Program-made: the position numbers and the translations under genes
Notes under the pieces: generated by a model
Databases searched by the model: none
What the model saw: the letters and a program-made list of their open reading frames with translations, nothing else
Told to the model about the DNA's origin: nothing
Assembly (NCBI GenBank): GCA_039925145.1
Contig: JBDSZL010000067.1
Location: 1 to 44,668 of the forward strand
Length of the DNA stretch: 44,668 bases
Direction of reading: 5' to 3'
Source of the DNA: JBDSZL01 sp039925145
Lineage (GTDB): Bacteria > Acidobacteriota > Vicinamibacteria > Vicinamibacterales > SCN-69-37
Shown: piece after piece, positions 1 to 8,524 of the stretch
Numbering within the stretch: the stretch's first letter is position 1
Layout of the letters: each line of letters begins with the position of its first letter

Positions 1-2
1 CC

Positions 3-506
3 GGATTTCTGGCCCCACTCGAGCAGCGCGGCCGCGCCCTGGCAGGCGCGCGGGCGGTGGTCCTGGGGGCGGGCGGGTCGGCTCGCACCGCCATCTGGGC
101 GCTCCGATCCAAGGGCGTGCACGTTGCGGTCACGGCACGGCGCGCCGAGCGCGCTCAGGCGCTGGCGGCCGAGTTCGCCATCGAATCGCTGTCCTGGCCG
201 CCGCAGCCCGGCTGGGACCTGCTCGTCAACACGACGCCCGTGGGCACGTCGCCGCGAGTTCTCGAATCGCCGATCGACCGTGAACTGGTCCGCGGCGGGT
301 GCGTCTACGACCTGATCTACAACCCTGCGGAAACCACGCTGCTGCAGTGGGCGCGCGCGGCCGGGGCAGACACGATCGACGGGCTCGAGATGCTGGTCAG
401 CCAGGCGGGGCATCAGTTTCAGTGGTGGACCGGCTCGACGGCTCCCACCCTCACCATGGCAGATGCCGCCCGCGGCTTCGTGGCCCGGGCACAAGGAACG
501 GTATGA
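3..506 (+). CDS. aroE: shikimate dehydrogenase, C-terminal part (runs off the window start)
   Basis: Reduces 3-dehydroshikimate to shikimate with NADPH in the cytoplasmic shikimate pathway. The reading frame is open from base 3, so the catalytic N-terminal domain lies outside the window. What is seen is the nucleotide-binding domain: a glycine-rich VVLGAGGSART loop, then NTTPVGTSP, YDLIYNPAETTLL and the C-terminal DGLEMLVSQAGHQFQWW signature, all typical of AroE. A fusion to an upstream domain such as dehydroquinase cannot be judged. Its TGA overlaps the trpE ATG (ATGA at 503-506), which places it in the same operon and suggests translational coupling. The family call is secure. Confidence 0.93.
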   Translation, partial: GFLAPLEQRGRALAGARAVVLGAGGSARTAIWALRSKGVHVAVTARRAERAQALAAEFAIESLSWPPQPGWDLLVNTTPVGTSPRVLESPIDRELVRGGCVYDLIYNPAETTLLQWARAAGADTIDGLEMLVSQAGHQFQWWTGSTAPTLTMADAARGFVARAQGTV

Positions 507-1975
507 CCACGCAAACGACGTTTGATCAGTTCGTAGAGCTCGCCGGCCGCGGAACGTTCGTGCCGGTCTGTCGGGAAATCATGGCGGACCTGCTGACGCC
601 GGTCTCGGCCTTCCTGAAGATTGCGGAGAATTCGGACTACGCGTTCCTGCTCGAGAGTGTGGAAGGGGGAGAGCAGGTCGGCCGGTATTCGTTTCTCGGC
701 AAAGATCCCTTTCTCGTGCTGCGCGGTCGCGACGGCGGCACGTCGGTCGAGGAGGCCGGCGTACGCACCAGCCGCCCCGGCCCCTTTGTCGACACGCTGC
801 GATCGCTGATGTCGCAGTTCCAGGCACCCATCGTGCCGGGACTGCCGCGGTTCACGGGCGGAGCCGTGGGCTATTTCGATTACGACGCGGCGGAGTGGTT
901 CGAGCCCGCCGTGCGGCTGCACAAGGCCCCGGCCGATCGCGACCAGGCCAGCTTCATGGTGTTCGATACGATTCTCGCGTTCGATCACGTGAAGCACCGG
1001 ATTCTGGCCATCGCGAACGCGCGCGTCGCGGCCGGGACAGATCTCCGGGCGCTCTACGACTTCGCGTGCGCGAAGATCGAGTTTCTGCAGCGCGAGCTCG
1101 AACGCAACCTGTCGCGGCCGGCGAAAGAGCCGCCCCAGCCGTTGGAGGTCGTGCCGCAGCAGACACGTGACGCGTTCGAAGCGTCGGTGCGCCAGATTCA
1201 GGAGGACATTGCAGCCGGAGAGATCTACCAGGCCGTGATCTCCCAGCGCTTCGACGCCCGCACCGCCGCGGCACCCTTCGACGTCTATCGCGCGCTGCGC
1301 CACATCAACCCGTCGCCCTACATGTTCTTCATTCGGATGGGCACGCAGGCTATTGTGGGTGCCTCGCCCGAAATGCTGGTGCGCGTCGAAGGCACGCATC
1401 TCGAGACCCATCCGATCGCGGGTACCCGACGACGCGGCGCCGGCGAGGCCGAAGACCAGCAGCTGGCAGCCGAGCTCCAGGACAACGAGAAGGAGAAGGC
1501 GGAGCACGTGATGCTCGTCGATCTCGGCCGCAACGATATAGGGCGTGTGGCGGCAGTCGGGTCGGTGCGCGTGCCCCAGTACATGGCGGTGGAGCGGTAC
1601 TCGCACGTCATGCATCTGGTGTCGCGTGTCGAAGGCACACTCGCCGAGGGTCGTGATCGGCTCGACGCCCTCGTCGCGACGTTCCCCGCCGGGACGCTGA
1701 CCGGGGCGCCGAAGATCAGGGCGATGCAGATTGTCGGGGCCCTCGAGCCCACGCGGCGCGGACTCTATGGGGGTGCCGTCGGCTATCTCGATTTTGCCGG
1801 CAACCTCGACTTCTGCATCGCCATCCGGACGATCTCGATGAACAGGGGAGAGGCCGTCATCCAGGCCGGCGCGGGTATCGTGGCCGATTCCGATCCGGCC
1901 GCCGAGTACGAGGAGACGCATGACAAGGCGCGAGCCCTCGTGCAGGCGCTCGAGATGGCCACGCGCGGATGGTGA
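503..1975 (+). CDS. trpE: anthranilate synthase component I
   Basis: Makes anthranilate from chorismate, using ammonia from the TrpG glutaminase; first step of tryptophan synthesis. 490 residues, normal for the family. Residues 49-52 read LLES, the tryptophan feedback site, so the enzyme is probably inhibited by tryptophan. The C-terminal chorismate-binding domain has HPIAGTRRRG, DLGRNDIGRV, the FPAGTLTGAPK motif and GAGIVADSDP. PIAGT favours TrpE over the related PabB. The start was chosen at the ATGA overlap with aroE, preceded by AAGGA; the open frame extends upstream but only as antisense-like sequence inside aroE. The stop codon falls in a small tandem repeat before trpG. Confidence 0.96.
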   Translation: MTTQTTFDQFVELAGRGTFVPVCREIMADLLTPVSAFLKIAENSDYAFLLESVEGGEQVGRYSFLGKDPFLVLRGRDGGTSVEEAGVRTSRPGPFVDTLRSLMSQFQAPIVPGLPRFTGGAVGYFDYDAAEWFEPAVRLHKAPADRDQASFMVFDTILAFDHVKHRILAIANARVAAGTDLRALYDFACAKIEFLQRELERNLSRPAKEPPQPLEVVPQQTRDAFEASVRQIQEDIAAGEIYQAVISQRFDARTAAAPFDVYRALRHINPSPYMFFIRMGTQAIVGASPEMLVRVEGTHLETHPIAGTRRRGAGEAEDQQLAAELQDNEKEKAEHVMLVDLGRNDIGRVAAVGSVRVPQYMAVERYSHVMHLVSRVEGTLAEGRDRLDALVATFPAGTLTGAPKIRAMQIVGALEPTRRGLYGGAVGYLDFAGNLDFCIAIRTISMNRGEAVIQAGAGIVADSDPAAEYEETHDKARALVQALEMATRGW

Positions 1976-2006
1976 GGACTCCGGTGAGGACTGCGGTGAG
2001 GGTCGA
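1971..2006 (+). repeat. 12-nt tandem repeat at the trpE-trpG junction
   Basis: Three head-to-tail copies with a 12-nt period: GGTGAGGACTCC (1971-1982), GGTGAGGACTGC (1983-1994) and a diverged GGTGAGGGTCGA (1995-2006). The trpE stop lies in the first copy. Each copy contains GTGAGG, which resembles a start/stop overlap plus a purine-rich stretch. It makes this the only clearly non-overlapping junction in the trp block (51 nt between genes). Any effect on trpG expression is inference. Confidence 0.7.
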
Positions 2007-2026
2007 CTTCCAACGAGGGCTCTGTC

Positions 2027-2596
2027 GTGCTGCTGCTGATTGACAACTACGATTCATTCACCTGGAACCTGGCGCATCGATTCGGTGAGCTTGGAGCCGA
2101 CGTCCGCGTCGTGCGCAACGACGCGATCACCGTCGACGAGATCGCCAGGCTCGCGCCTGAGCGGATCGTCATTTCACCCGGTCCCGGCCGACCGGAGACG
2201 GCGGGCGTGACGATCGACGCGTTGCGTCGCTTCGCGGGGCAAATGCCCATCCTTGGCGTCTGCCTCGGGCATCAGGCGCTCGCCGTCGCATTCGGAGGAC
2301 GTGTGGAGCGAGCCGGCAAGCCAATGCACGGCAAGGTCTCGCGCGTGACGCACGATGGCACCCACCTGTTCGCGGGACTCGCCTCGCCATTCGACGCAGG
2401 CCGCTACCACTCGCTGATCATTCCGCGAGACGCCGTGCCACCCGGCTTCGTCGTCACCGCGTGGGTCGACGACGATGACACGATCATGGGCGTGCGGCAC
2501 GAGACGCAGCCGACGTTTGGGGTGCAGTTCCATCCGGAGTCGGTGCTCACCGCCGTCGGGCACGACCTGTTGCGCAACTTCCTGGAGGCCCGCTAG
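2027..2596 (+). CDS. trpG: anthranilate synthase component II (glutamine amidotransferase)
   Basis: Releases ammonia from glutamine for TrpE; may also serve p-aminobenzoate synthesis as PabA does in some bacteria. 189 residues, a stand-alone class I amidotransferase. The N-terminus has LLLIDNYDSFTWNL and SPGPGRPETAG, the nucleophile Cys79 sits in GVCLGHQAL, and the His-Glu pair in FGVQFHPESV near the C-terminus completes the triad. It starts with GTG at 2027, with GAGGG upstream as ribosome binding site. Its TAG stop directly abuts the GTG of trpD with no spacer. Confidence 0.95.
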   Translation: MLLLIDNYDSFTWNLAHRFGELGADVRVVRNDAITVDEIARLAPERIVISPGPGRPETAGVTIDALRRFAGQMPILGVCLGHQALAVAFGGRVERAGKPMHGKVSRVTHDGTHLFAGLASPFDAGRYHSLIIPRDAVPPGFVVTAWVDDDDTIMGVRHETQPTFGVQFHPESVLTAVGHDLLRNFLEAR

Positions 2597-3604
2597 GTGT
2601 TCCCCGAGATCCTCGAGCAGTTGCGCCGGCACGAAGATCTCACGAGCGGCCAGGCCGCGCGCGTGATGGGCGCGATGATGGATGGCCACGCCCAACCGGC
2701 CCAGATCGCTGGCCTGCTGATGGCGTTGGCGCTGAAAGGCGAGCGGCCGTCCGAAATGGTGGGACTCGCCAGGGCCATGCGCGAACGCGCGCGCGCACTT
2801 CCGCACGGGGTCGGGGATGTGTTCGACACCTGCGGAACAGGTGGCGACGGCGCCAACACGTTCAACGTGTCGACGATTGCCGCCATCGTGACGGCTGGTG
2901 CCGGCGTGCGCGTGGCGAAGCACGGCAACCGGGCGGTCTCGAGCCAGGCCGGCAGCGCCGATGTCTTCGAGGCGCTGGGCGTGAACCTCGAGACCCCGCC
3001 CGACCTGGTGGTCGCGGCGCTCGACCAGGCCGGGTTGGCCTTCTTTTTTGCGCCCGCGTGGCATCCGTCGATGCGCCATGTCGGCCCAACCCGACGCGAA
3101 CTCGGTGTCCGCACCGCATTCAACCTGCTCGGTCCCCTGACCAATCCCGCCGGGGCGCGGCGGCAGGTCGTCGGCGTCTCCCGGCCGGAGCATACTGAGC
3201 TGATGGCCCGCACTCTTGGTGAGCTCGGAACTGATCGCGCGTGGGTGGTCCACGGCGCCGGCGGACTCGACGAGCTGTCGACGCTCGGCCACACGAAAAT
3301 ATCCGAGCTGCGGGACGGCACGGTGAACACCTTCTACCTCCATCCGGCGGATGTGGGATTGCGTTCGGCTTCGTTGTCGGACCTCACCGGAGGAACCGCG
3401 GCCGACAATGCCGGCCTGGCGATGCGCGTGCTCCAGGGTGAAGCGGGTCCGCGGCGCGACATCGTGCTGTTGAACGCGGGCGCGGCGCTGTTCGTCGCCG
3501 GCAAGGCCGGATCCCTTCGAGACGGCATCGCCACCGCGGCCGAGAGCCTGGACAGTGGCCGGGCGCTCGAGGTGCTCGTCCATCTCCGGCGGATCTGCGC
3601 ATGA
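2597..3604 (+). CDS. trpD: anthranilate phosphoribosyltransferase
   Basis: Transfers phosphoribose from PRPP to anthranilate, second step of the pathway. 335 residues, full length. Visible signatures are DTCGTGGDGANTFNVST (about 77-93), the glycine-rich PRPP-binding loop, and KHGNRAVSSQAGSADV (about 108-123), followed by HPSMRHVGPTRRELG and FNLLGPLTNPA. The start is GTG at 2597, immediately after the trpG stop. It is separate from trpG, unlike the fused enterobacterial enzyme. The stop overlaps the trpC ATG (ATGA at 3601-3604). Confidence 0.95.
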   Translation: MFPEILEQLRRHEDLTSGQAARVMGAMMDGHAQPAQIAGLLMALALKGERPSEMVGLARAMRERARALPHGVGDVFDTCGTGGDGANTFNVSTIAAIVTAGAGVRVAKHGNRAVSSQAGSADVFEALGVNLETPPDLVVAALDQAGLAFFFAPAWHPSMRHVGPTRRELGVRTAFNLLGPLTNPAGARRQVVGVSRPEHTELMARTLGELGTDRAWVVHGAGGLDELSTLGHTKISELRDGTVNTFYLHPADVGLRSASLSDLTGGTAADNAGLAMRVLQGEAGPRRDIVLLNAGAALFVAGKAGSLRDGIATAAESLDSGRALEVLVHLRRICA

Positions 3605-4401
3605 CCCACGACCTGCTCGAAGCCATTGTCGCGGGTGCCCGGCGCGCCGCCGAGCTGCGGGCCGGGGCCGCCGAAGCGGCGCCAGGCGGTGTGACACTCA
3701 CGGCGAGGCACGGTGAGGCGTTTCGCGCCTCGCTGCGACAGCCCGGCATTCGCATCATTGCCGAGTGCAAGCGGCGGTCGCCCTCACGGGGCGTGCTCCG
3801 GCGGGAGTACGACCCTGGGGCGATTGCAGAAGGCTACGCAGCGCACGGAGCGGCGGCGATTTCAGTCCTGACCGAGCCGTCGTTCTTCGACGGCGCACTG
3901 GAGCACCTCCATGCCGTACGCGCCCGTGTCCCCCTACCGCTGCTGCGCAAGGATTTCATCGTCACGGAGTACCAGGTCTTCGAAGCAGCCGCCGCGGGGG
4001 CCGACGCGGTGCTGCTGATCGTGGCCGCGCTCGATGACGGCACGCTCTGCCGCCTGATGGATCTCGCCCGGACCTTCGGTCTCGCTCCGCTCGTCGAGGT
4101 TCACGACACGGATGAGCTGGGGCGCGCCCTCCGTGCCGGCGCCGACATCATCGGAGTCAACAGCCGCAACCTCCGTACGTTGCAGGTGCACCCTTCGGTA
4201 CTCGAGGAGCTTGCGCCGCTGATACCGGCCGATGTCGTGGCGGTGGCGGAAAGCGGATTGAAGACGGCGGCTGACCTGATTCGGCTGCGGCAGGTGGGCT
4301 ATAGCGCCTTCCTGATCGGCGAGCGGTTCATGACCGAACCCGATCCAGGTGCGGCTCTCGGGCGGCTGCGCGATGACGTGGAGCGGCCATGGGGAGCATG
4401 A
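3601..4401 (+). CDS. trpC: indole-3-glycerol phosphate synthase
   Basis: Closes the ring of carboxyphenylamino-deoxyribulose phosphate to indole-3-glycerol phosphate. 266 residues, one TIM-barrel domain. IIAECKRRSPSRG (about 52-64) and LLRKDFIV (about 114-121) carry the catalytic Glu and Lys residues; LVEVHD, GVNSRNLRTL and AESGL follow in the normal order. It is not fused to TrpF, which is a separate gene immediately downstream. The start is fixed by the ATGA overlap with trpD. Confidence 0.95.
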   Translation: MTHDLLEAIVAGARRAAELRAGAAEAAPGGVTLTARHGEAFRASLRQPGIRIIAECKRRSPSRGVLRREYDPGAIAEGYAAHGAAAISVLTEPSFFDGALEHLHAVRARVPLPLLRKDFIVTEYQVFEAAAAGADAVLLIVAALDDGTLCRLMDLARTFGLAPLVEVHDTDELGRALRAGADIIGVNSRNLRTLQVHPSVLEELAPLIPADVVAVAESGLKTAADLIRLRQVGYSAFLIGERFMTEPDPGAALGRLRDDVERPWGA

Positions 4402-5030
4402 GACCGCCACGCGTCAAGATCTGTGGCATCACCCGCATCGAAGATGCCGATCTTGCGGTGTCGCTTGGCGCCGATGCCATCGGATTCATCTTCTGGCCTC
4501 GCAGTCCGAGGGCGATCACGCGTGACCGCGCCAGGGCCATTGCCGGCGCGCTGCCTCCGCTGGTCACGCGCGTGGGCGTGTTCGTCGATATGCCTGTCGA
4601 TGAGGTGAGTGACATCATCAGGAGCGTCGGCCTCGACGTCGCGCAGTTGCACGGTGGGGAAGACGTCGGCGAGTACAAGAGGTTGGAGGTGCGACTCATG
4701 AAGGCGATTACGCTCGAAACCGATGCGTCCCTCCAACAGGGTTCCGAGTTGCCTGCGTTCGTGACGCCGCTTGTCGACGCCCTCGACCTGGAACGGCGGG
4801 GTGGCACGGGCCGCCGCGCCGATTGGGCCCGCGCCAGGATGCTGGCTGCCCAGCGTGCCGTGGTGCTGGCCGGCGGCCTGAATGCCGAGAACATTGGTGA
4901 GGCCGTTCGCGCGGTACGGCCGTGGGCGGTCGACGTCTCATCGGGCGTGGAACATTCACCCGGCATCAAGAGCCGCGATCGGATGCACGCGTTCTTCGCG
5001 GAGCTTGCGGCTGGAATGGAGGATCAGTGA
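4398..5030 (+). CDS. trpF: phosphoribosylanthranilate isomerase
   Basis: Isomerises phosphoribosylanthranilate in the third pathway step. About 210 residues. The N-terminus reads RVKICGITRIEDA, with the catalytic Cys in KICGIT. A later LVDALD segment should carry the catalytic Asp, and LAGGLNAENI and VDVSSGVEHSPGIKS form the phosphate-binding end. Two starts are possible: ATG at 4389, or ATG at 4398 which makes the ATGA overlap with trpC used throughout this operon. The latter is preferred. Confidence 0.94.
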   Translation: MRPPRVKICGITRIEDADLAVSLGADAIGFIFWPRSPRAITRDRARAIAGALPPLVTRVGVFVDMPVDEVSDIIRSVGLDVAQLHGGEDVGEYKRLEVRLMKAITLETDASLQQGSELPAFVTPLVDALDLERRGGTGRRADWARARMLAAQRAVVLAGGLNAENIGEAVRAVRPWAVDVSSGVEHSPGIKSRDRMHAFFAELAAGMEDQ

Positions 5031-6280
5031 GCGGTCGGATCGTCGAAACCCCGGGGCCAGTCTTCGGGCAGCGCGACCCGGATGGTCGCGGGTACTTTGG
5101 GCCGTTCGGTGGGCGTTTCGTCCCCGAGACGCTCGTTGCGCCCGTCGAGGCCCTGACCGAGGCGTATTTCGAGGCCCGGCAGGACCCGGCGTTCTGCGCC
5201 AGACTCCGGCATCTGCTCACGACCTACGTTGGCCGCCCCACCGCCCTGTATGAGATGAGCCGTGGCACCGAGGCCACCGGTGTGCGGATGTTCCTGAAGC
5301 GCGAGGACCTCGCGCACACGGGTGCGCACAAGATCAACAACGCCATCGGCCAGGTCCTGCTGGCCGAGCGCATGGGCAAGCGCCGTATCGTCGCCGAAAC
5401 CGGTGCCGGCCAGCACGGCGTGGCCACCGCGACAGCCTGCGCGCTGCTTGGGCTCGAGTGCGTGGTGTATATGGGCACCGAGGACATGGCGCGGCAGGCG
5501 TTGAATGTGTTTCGCATGCGCGTGCTCGGCGCCACGGTGGAGGGGGTCGATGCCGGCAGCCGGACGCTGAAGGACGCCATCAACGAAGCCATGCGCGACT
5601 GGGTGGCCAACGTCGACACGACGTACTATGCCCTCGGCTCGGCGCTTGGCCCGCATCCCTATCCGCTCATGGTCCGCGAATTCCAGTCGGTGATCGGCCG
5701 GGAGGCCCGTGAGCAGATCCTCGCCGCCGCAGGACGGCTGCCCGATGTGGTCGTGGCATGCGTCGGTGGGGGCAGCAATGCTCTCGGCATCTTCGATGCC
5801 TTCATCGCAGACCCGGGCGTTCGTCTCGTCGGCGTCGAAGCCGGCGGTCGCACGCGCGAGCCTGGTGATCACGCGGCGCGGTTTGCCGGCGGACGCCCGG
5901 GTGTCCTCCACGGCACGCGGAGCCTGTTGCTGCAAGACGATGACGGAAATATTCTGCCGACCCACTCGGTGTCGGCCGGCCTCGATTACCCGTCAATCGG
6001 GCCCGAGCACGCGTGGCTCGCCGAGCAGGGCCGCAGCGAGTACACCTGGATCGATGACAATGCCGCGCTCGAAGGGTTTGAGTGGCTGGCCAGACGCGAG
6101 GGAATTCTCCCGGCCCTCGAGTCCTCTCACGCTATTGCGTGGGCGAAGCGCGAACTGCCTCGGCTGGCGGCCGGCACCGTGGTGCTCGTGAACCTGTCGG
6201 GGCGCGGCGACAAAGACGTGGAGACGGTGCGCCGACTCCTCGACGAGAAGCTGTTGGCATCGACCGGTGAGGTGCGATGA
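5027..6280 (+). CDS. trpB: tryptophan synthase beta chain
   Basis: Joins indole and serine to give tryptophan with pyridoxal phosphate; partner of TrpA. 417 residues with the chosen GTG start, which overlaps the trpF stop as GTGA (5027-5030). The frame is open further upstream, but that part lies inside trpF and lacks family similarity. Signatures are GYFGPFGGRFVPE, KREDLAHTGAHKINN with the PLP lysine at about residue 102, VAETGAGQHG with the catalytic Glu, and the GGGSNALG phosphate loop. The sequence looks like the ordinary TrpB1 type. Confidence 0.96.
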   Translation: MSGRIVETPGPVFGQRDPDGRGYFGPFGGRFVPETLVAPVEALTEAYFEARQDPAFCARLRHLLTTYVGRPTALYEMSRGTEATGVRMFLKREDLAHTGAHKINNAIGQVLLAERMGKRRIVAETGAGQHGVATATACALLGLECVVYMGTEDMARQALNVFRMRVLGATVEGVDAGSRTLKDAINEAMRDWVANVDTTYYALGSALGPHPYPLMVREFQSVIGREAREQILAAAGRLPDVVVACVGGGSNALGIFDAFIADPGVRLVGVEAGGRTREPGDHAARFAGGRPGVLHGTRSLLLQDDDGNILPTHSVSAGLDYPSIGPEHAWLAEQGRSEYTWIDDNAALEGFEWLARREGILPALESSHAIAWAKRELPRLAAGTVVLVNLSGRGDKDVETVRRLLDEKLLASTGEVR

Positions 6281-7059
6281 ATCGTCTCGATTCCGCCCTG
6301 GCTCCTAATGGTCATTCGCGACTGGTGGCCTACGTGACGGCTGGGGATCCGGACGCTGCCCGGTCGCAGGAGATCGTCCGCGCGGTGGCGCGCGGGGGGG
6401 CCGATGTCATCGAGGTGGGGGTGCCGTTTTCCGATCCGATCGCAGATGGCCCCGTCATTCAGCGTGCCTCCGAGCGTGCGCTCCGATCAGGCGCGACGCT
6501 GGGCACGACCCTGGCGCTGGTCCGTCGCGTGCGAACCGACGTCGCCGTGCCCATCGTGCTGTTCACGTACGTCAATCCCGTTCTGCGTATGGGCATCAGC
6601 GACTTTGTCGCCCGGGCGTCGGACGCCGGCGTCGATGGCGTGCTGCTGCTCGATCTGCCGATTGAGGAGTCGGCTGCGATGCGCGACGCGTTGGCCGAGC
6701 GGGACATCGATCAGATTTTTCTCGTCAGCCCCACCACGACGGATCAGCGACTGCGTGAGGCGGCGCGGCTCGGCCGTGGATTCCTGTATGCGATTTCGCG
6801 GCTCGGCGTCACGGGCGCGCGCGCCGCCGTGGCGACATCGTCTGCGCCCCTCGTCGCCCGCATCAGAGCGGCGAGCGTGTTGCCCATCGCATTGGGGTTT
6901 GGCATTTCCACGCCTGAGCATGTGCGGCAGGTGTCCGAGTATGCCGATGCGGCGGTTGTCGGCAGCGCGCTGGTGCAGGTCGTGGCAGACGCGGCCGCCG
7001 CCGGGCGCGATGTCGGCGCCGCCGCCGAGCAGTTCGTGGCCTGGCTGAAGACCACATGA
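6277..7059 (+). CDS. trpA: tryptophan synthase alpha chain
   Basis: Cleaves indole-3-glycerol phosphate and passes indole to TrpB through the internal tunnel. 260 residues. EVGVPFSDPIADGPVIQ (about 46-62) carries both catalytic acids, Glu47 and Asp58. LYAISRLGVTGAR and ALGFGISTPEHVRQV are the later phosphate-binding segments. It begins at an ATGA overlap with trpB and ends at one with tyrA. Confidence 0.95.
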   Translation: MNRLDSALAPNGHSRLVAYVTAGDPDAARSQEIVRAVARGGADVIEVGVPFSDPIADGPVIQRASERALRSGATLGTTLALVRRVRTDVAVPIVLFTYVNPVLRMGISDFVARASDAGVDGVLLLDLPIEESAAMRDALAERDIDQIFLVSPTTTDQRLREAARLGRGFLYAISRLGVTGARAAVATSSAPLVARIRAASVLPIALGFGISTPEHVRQVSEYADAAVVGSALVQVVADAAAAGRDVGAAAEQFVAWLKTT

Positions 7060-7952
7060 TGCCGCAACCCGATTTGGTGCAGGACCGCGTGGATCCCCCG
7101 TTTGCGCGCCTGGGTATCGTCGGCCTCGGTCTCATCGGCGGGTCTGTGGCGCTCGGTGCCCGTGCGGCCTGGCCGTCGATGACCATCGTCGGACTCGACA
7201 CAGCGGGGCGCGCGGCCGAAGCGGCACGGCGGGGCATCCTGACCGAGCACGTCAGCTCGCTCGAGGCGATCGCCGATCTCGATTTCATCCTGCTGGCGGT
7301 ACCCATCGAGGCGATGCCAGAAGTGCTTCACGCGCTGGGCGCGCTGGAGACACGTGCCGTGGTGACCGACGTGGGCTCGACCAAACGTCGCGTGATGGCC
7401 ATCGCTCGCGACTGCGGTGTCGGGTGTTTCGTCGGAGGTCATCCCATGGCCGGCGCCGAACGATCAGGGCTGGACCATGCCCGCGCGAATCTCTTCCACG
7501 GCCGTCCCTGGCTGCTCGTCGACGGACGCGGACCGCAGGATGCGCTGGCGCGGGTGCAAGCCTTCGTAGAAGGGCTTGGCGCGACGCCGCAATGGACGGA
7601 TGCGGAGTCCCACGATCGGACCGTGGCCTACGTCAGTCACCTGCCGCAGCTCATCGCGACCGCCCTGATGAATGTCGCGGCCGCGGAGGTTGGCGACGGT
7701 GGCGTGTCGATGGCCGGTCCTGCGTTCTCGGAGATGACCCGGCTTGCATCGAGTCCACCCGAACTCTGGCAGGGGATTCTTCGCGACAACGCCGACTACA
7801 TCGCCGAAGCGCTCGGACAGTTCATTGGACAGCTGCCAGACGGGTCGAGCCTCATCGATGCGACGTGGGTCCGAACCACGTTCGAGCGCGCGGCCGAAGC
7901 TCGCGGGCGGTGGCTCGCGACTCAAACGGGGCTCATCGGCCCCCACTCCTAA
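7056..7952 (+). CDS. tyrA: prephenate dehydrogenase
   Basis: Oxidises prephenate to 4-hydroxyphenylpyruvate, the committed step to tyrosine. 298 residues, a single-function enzyme without a chorismate mutase or ACT domain. The NAD-binding loop GIVGLGLIGGSVALG is at about 20-34, VVTDVGSTK follows, and FVGGHPMAGAERSG has the catalytic His. The helical C-terminal domain has TVAYVSHLPQLIATAL. It starts at the ATGA overlap with trpA, so it is probably made together with the trp enzymes. Sharing an operon links tyrosine output to whatever controls trp genes. Confidence 0.94.
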   Translation: MMPQPDLVQDRVDPPFARLGIVGLGLIGGSVALGARAAWPSMTIVGLDTAGRAAEAARRGILTEHVSSLEAIADLDFILLAVPIEAMPEVLHALGALETRAVVTDVGSTKRRVMAIARDCGVGCFVGGHPMAGAERSGLDHARANLFHGRPWLLVDGRGPQDALARVQAFVEGLGATPQWTDAESHDRTVAYVSHLPQLIATALMNVAAAEVGDGGVSMAGPAFSEMTRLASSPPELWQGILRDNADYIAEALGQFIGQLPDGSSLIDATWVRTTFERAAEARGRWLATQTGLIGPHS

Positions 7953-8039
7953 GATGGCGGCGCCGGTCTGGAGCCCGTCACCGGAACGCATCCGCGAATC
8001 GCACCTGACCCATTTCCTACAGCGAGCGGGGCCCCGTCC

Positions 8040-8465
8040 GTGAGCCACGCGCCAGTGGTCGTCGTGCCTGCGCTGGTGCGTCGCGGGATCTACGCCCATG
8101 CTCGCAGGGAACGCCCGCGCGAATGCTGTGGCCTGCTCGTCGGCAGCGCCGGACGAATTGCATTTGCGGTCGCTTGCGCGAACACGGCCGCTGAGCCCAC
8201 GCGCTATCGCGTGGACGAACGACAACATCTGGACCTGCGGCGTATCCTGCGCACGACATTTCCTGCGCTCCACATCATCGGTGTGTATCACTCACACCCA
8301 TATGGTGACCCGGTGCCGTCCCCGACCGACGTGGCGGAGGCGTACTACCCAGCGTGGATCTATTTGATTGTCGGCCTTGGCTCACGGGCCGCGATGAAAG
8401 GCTACCGGATTCATGACGGTCACGTCCGTCTGATGCAAGTGTCATCTGCACCCTCGAAACGCTGA
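8040..8465 (+). CDS. JAMM/MPN-domain metalloprotease-like protein
   Basis: A 141-residue stand-alone Mov34/MPN/PAD-1 domain. The full JAMM zinc signature is present: Glu28 in RPRECCGLLVG, then HSHPYGDPVPSPTD with His84, His86, Ser94 and Asp97. Bacterial relatives remove C-terminal extensions from ubiquitin-fold sulfur carriers or act as general isopeptidases; no such carrier gene is visible nearby, so the substrate is unknown. The GTG start at 8040 follows an 87-nt gap after tyrA. The active site appears intact. Confidence 0.88.
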   Translation: MSHAPVVVVPALVRRGIYAHARRERPRECCGLLVGSAGRIAFAVACANTAAEPTRYRVDERQHLDLRRILRTTFPALHIIGVYHSHPYGDPVPSPTDVAEAYYPAWIYLIVGLGSRAAMKGYRIHDGHVRLMQVSSAPSKR

Positions 8466-8524
8466 AGTATCATCGTCAGTCGCGGCGGGGTTGTGCCGTT
8501 TCTCGCCAGGAGCCTGCCTTCCAG

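Noticed and set aside
419..3697. Long open frames on the minus strand opposite the trp genes (419-1921 and 2174-3697)
   Set aside because: They are Arg/His/Gly-rich mirror frames of well-supported genes, a common effect of high GC; no family features or ribosome sites.
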